From contig JAHHRC010000072.1 in assembly GCA_020026035.1 (NCBI GenBank), positions 1 to 6,528 on the forward strand: 6,528 nucleotides of DNA, in the 5' to 3' direction. Position 1 is the first letter of the stretch; each line of letters starts with the position of its first letter. The translations under genes and the position numbers were made by a program. Below, in pieces: positions 5,540 to 6,528 of this stretch. The stretch is from Erysipelotrichaceae bacterium. GTDB taxonomy: Bacteria > Bacillota_I > Bacilli_A > Erysipelotrichales > Erysipelotrichaceae. The notes beneath the pieces were generated by a model. That model ran no database searches. It was not told the DNA's origin and saw only the letters and a program-made list of their open reading frames with translations.

Positions 5540-5918
5540 ATACCTACTTCCACTTACCATTTCCCTAAGCATCCTCTATGCCATCTTAACAACCCCACAA
5601 CCAATCAAACAAGATAACCTCTACGAACGTTCGATTATGTACTTCGTCTATGCCGAAGACCAACCAGCTGCCTCAATTCTCTTAGACCAACTCAACTTCC
5701 AACCCATCACAAACAACTACCCAAATACCACCATTGAATTCACCCCCATCAACGACAAAACCCCATACCAACTTCGTTTCAAAATCAAAACCCCAAACAA
5801 AAAAGACCTCAACGAGATCTTCAACCAAACCAATCAAACCATTCTCAAACAAGCAAAACAACTCGCCTATAATACCCACATTGAAAACGTGGAAATCTCT
5901 TTAATGGAATACAAATAA
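5532..5918 (+). CDS. Unrecognised 128-residue membrane-anchored or secreted protein
   Basis: I do not recognise this protein. The start MRKYLLPLTISLSILYAIL is a positively charged end followed by one hydrophobic stretch (about 4-20), a signal peptide or signal anchor without a lipobox cysteine. The remaining 105 or so residues would face outside. They are rich in Asn, Gln, Thr and Pro; TPINDKTPYQLRFKIKT suggests beta strands, and a likely helix follows (NKKDLNEIFNQTNQTILKQAKQL). Start ATG 5532 overlaps the 3' end of the acyltransferase gene by 8 bases and has AAAAGGA (5516-5522) 9 bases upstream, so expression is likely coupled to it. A terminator begins at the stop codon. By context it may be an accessory or partner of the acyltransferase outside the membrane; that is inference only. 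Confidence 0.75.
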   Translation: MRKYLLPLTISLSILYAILTTPQPIKQDNLYERSIMYFVYAEDQPAASILLDQLNFQPITNNYPNTTIEFTPINDKTPYQLRFKIKTPNKKDLNEIFNQTNQTILKQAKQLAYNTHIENVEISLMEYK

Positions 5919-5951
5919 AAGTCCCTACGCATTTACGACATAGGGACTTTT
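5917..5951. terminator. Bidirectional rho-independent terminator between converging genes
   Basis: AAAAGTCCCTA (5917-5927) and TAGGGACTTTT (5941-5951) form a perfect 11-bp stem around a 13-base loop. The stem starts within the TAA of the plus-strand operon and lies 18 bases from the minus-strand stop of the 94-residue gene. The A/T ends of the stem supply a T-run in both directions, so it can serve both converging transcripts. Confidence 0.85.
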
Positions 5952-5969
5952 AATGTGTTTTCGCTAACA

Positions 5970-6254
5970 TTACGCAGCCCAAACAAATTCATGTGTATTT
6001 ACACGATCAGCTTGTCCAAGATTTGCACAAACGGCATTACCACGAACTTCCGCAACTGTAAACACATCACCTTCTTGTAGGTAACGATCTAAGATACGCT
6101 TCTCATCGTTGAATACAATATTACCAATGACAGGAACGCCACTCTTTGTTGTTAGTACAAAATTGTTGTTTGAATCCTTTGCGAACATCAATGTTTCATT
6201 TGGTTGAACCTTCCAGAAACCACTTTGTTCTCCACAGAAAATTACTTTTTCCAT
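5970..6254 (-). CDS. Unrecognised 94-residue cytoplasmic protein
   Basis: I do not recognise this protein. It has no signal peptide or membrane segment. The sequence (start MEKVIFCGEQSGFWKVQP, end EFVWAA) alternates short hydrophobic stretches such as NFVLTT, PVIGNIVF, DVFTVAEV and AVCANLG with polar turns, which suggests a small mostly beta fold. Cysteines are at 7 and 76. AAGGAG (6263-6268) lies 8 bases before ATG 6254. An extended -10 promoter at 17-bp spacing and two cre-like operators precede it, and a bidirectional terminator follows, so it appears to be a single-gene unit under carbon-source control. Its base composition is less A/C-skewed than that of the genes between 1.3 and 5.9 kb, which could mean stronger expression. 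Function unknown. Confidence 0.8.
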   Translation of the reverse strand: MEKVIFCGEQSGFWKVQPNETLMFAKDSNNNFVLTTKSGVPVIGNIVFNDEKRILDRYLQEGDVFTVAEVRGNAVCANLGQADRVNTHEFVWAA

Positions 6255-6290
6255 AACTGTATCTCCTTGCCTTTATCTATCGGCATATGC

Positions 6291-6319
6291 AATATAGCAC
6301 CAGTCAAAATAACTTGCAA
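6291..6319 (-). promoter_or_regulatory. Sigma-A-type promoter of the 94-residue gene
   Basis: On the minus strand -35 TTGCAA (6319-6314), a 17-bp spacer and -10 TATATT (6296-6291) are preceded by the extended element TGC. The -10 matches consensus at 5 of 6 positions and the -35 at 4 of 6. Transcription would start near 6284, giving a leader of about 30 bases. Confidence 0.7.
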
Positions 6320-6321
6320 AT

Positions 6322-6337
6322 TAGTAAACGTTTTCAT
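6322..6337. promoter_or_regulatory. cre/LacI-type operator, promoter-proximal
   Basis: TAGTAAACGTTTTCAT matches WTGNNARCGNWWWCAW at 15 of 16 positions. It ends 3 bases upstream of the -35 box, centred near -45 from the inferred start. That placement can activate as well as repress, as known for CcpA at acetate-kinase-type promoters. Confidence 0.6.
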
Positions 6338-6371
6338 CCGAAAATATTTTTAAAAATCGCAAGAAACCGCA

Positions 6372-6387
6372 ATGTAAACGCTTTTTT
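6372..6387. promoter_or_regulatory. cre/LacI-type operator, promoter-distal
   Basis: ATGTAAACGCTTTTTT matches the cre consensus at 14 of 16 positions, in the same orientation as the proximal site. Its centre is 50 bp from the proximal centre (about -95 from the inferred start). A perfect 12-bp AT palindrome, ATTTTTAAAAAT (6346-6357), lies between the two sites. Confidence 0.5.
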
Positions 6388-6430
6388 GCACAGAAGTAAC
6401 AGTCCTACAATACTTGTACTTTTCAACAAA

Positions 6431-6528
6431 TTACGACAAATCGAAACGTGCCAATTCCTTACAAACCACAATCTCTCTTGCTGGCTTGTTGTTTTCAATA
6501 CACGTCTCCATCGTCAACAAACGATCTC
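6431..6528 (-). CDS. 3' end of an unidentified gene, possibly a LacI-family regulator
   Basis: The last 31 codons and the TAA stop (6431-6433) of a minus-strand gene enter from the right edge. The other two minus-strand frames are interrupted by stops here. The tail contains IENNKPAREIVVCKELARF, which resembles the C-terminal end of LacI/GalR-type sugar-binding domains (a pattern like REIVLPxELIxR). Only this short tail is visible, so the family call is weak. If correct, the two LacI-type operators just downstream could be its own targets. Confidence 0.45.
   Translation of the reverse strand, partial: DRLLTMETCIENNKPAREIVVCKELARFDLS

Noticed and set aside
6302..6307. TTGACT as the -35 of the 94-residue gene promoter
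   Set aside because: It is closer to consensus, but the hexamer 17 bases downstream (GCCGAT) is not a -10; the TTGCAA/TATATT pair has exact spacing and an extended -10.
1..6528. Mobile elements, CRISPR arrays, tRNA or rRNA genes
   Set aside because: No regularly spaced repeats, transposase motifs, terminal inverted repeats or tRNA-like cloverleaf were seen by eye.

Overview
The window looks like part of a chromosome from a low-GC Gram-positive bacterium (Bacillota). Erysipelotrichia-like is my best guess, but no marker gene settles it. The clues are AAGGAG/AGGAGG ribosome-binding sites, TATAAT-type promoters, short rho-independent terminators and CcpA/LacI-type operators. The + strand is rich in A and C whatever the direction of the genes, so it is probably the lagging strand. 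I see no mobile element, CRISPR array, tRNA or rRNA.

Left part (1-1267, minus strand). The N-terminal 302 residues of a BMP-family nucleoside/simple-sugar ABC transporter ATPase run off the left edge. Its 359-base upstream region holds a good catabolite-response (cre) site, a 9-bp hairpin beside the start codon, and a block of overlapping, mutually exclusive RNA helices that resembles a regulated leader but matches no riboswitch class I can confirm.

Centre (1268-3483, minus strand). A YjjW-type glycyl-radical-enzyme activase (radical SAM plus two 4Fe-4S ferredoxin motifs) lies here without a glycyl radical enzyme beside it. It is separated by a clear terminator from an MFS transporter gene. 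Upstream of that is a 32-residue lipoprotein gene with its own ribosome-binding site and a terminator overlapping its stop codon.

Centre right (3574-5951, plus strand). A compact operon encodes a single-domain Ppx/GppA-type phosphatase, a membrane acyltransferase (AT3 family) and an unrecognised 128-residue membrane-anchored or secreted protein. It ends in a bidirectional hairpin terminator.

Right end (5970-6528, minus strand). An unrecognised 94-residue protein has an unusually complete promoter, with two cre/LacI-like operators 50 bp apart upstream of it. The last 98 bases are the 3' end of another minus-strand gene, perhaps a LacI-family regulator.

How the parts fit together. Nucleoside or sugar import, a probable sugar-type MFS carrier, a glycyl-radical activase and several cre-like sites suggest carbon and nucleoside uptake in an anaerobe. 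The plus-strand operon looks like a separate unit concerned with the cell surface and nucleotide or polyphosphate signalling. The least explained items are the structured leader (about 1147-1236), the tiny lipoprotein, the 128-residue exported protein and the 94-residue protein with its double operator.
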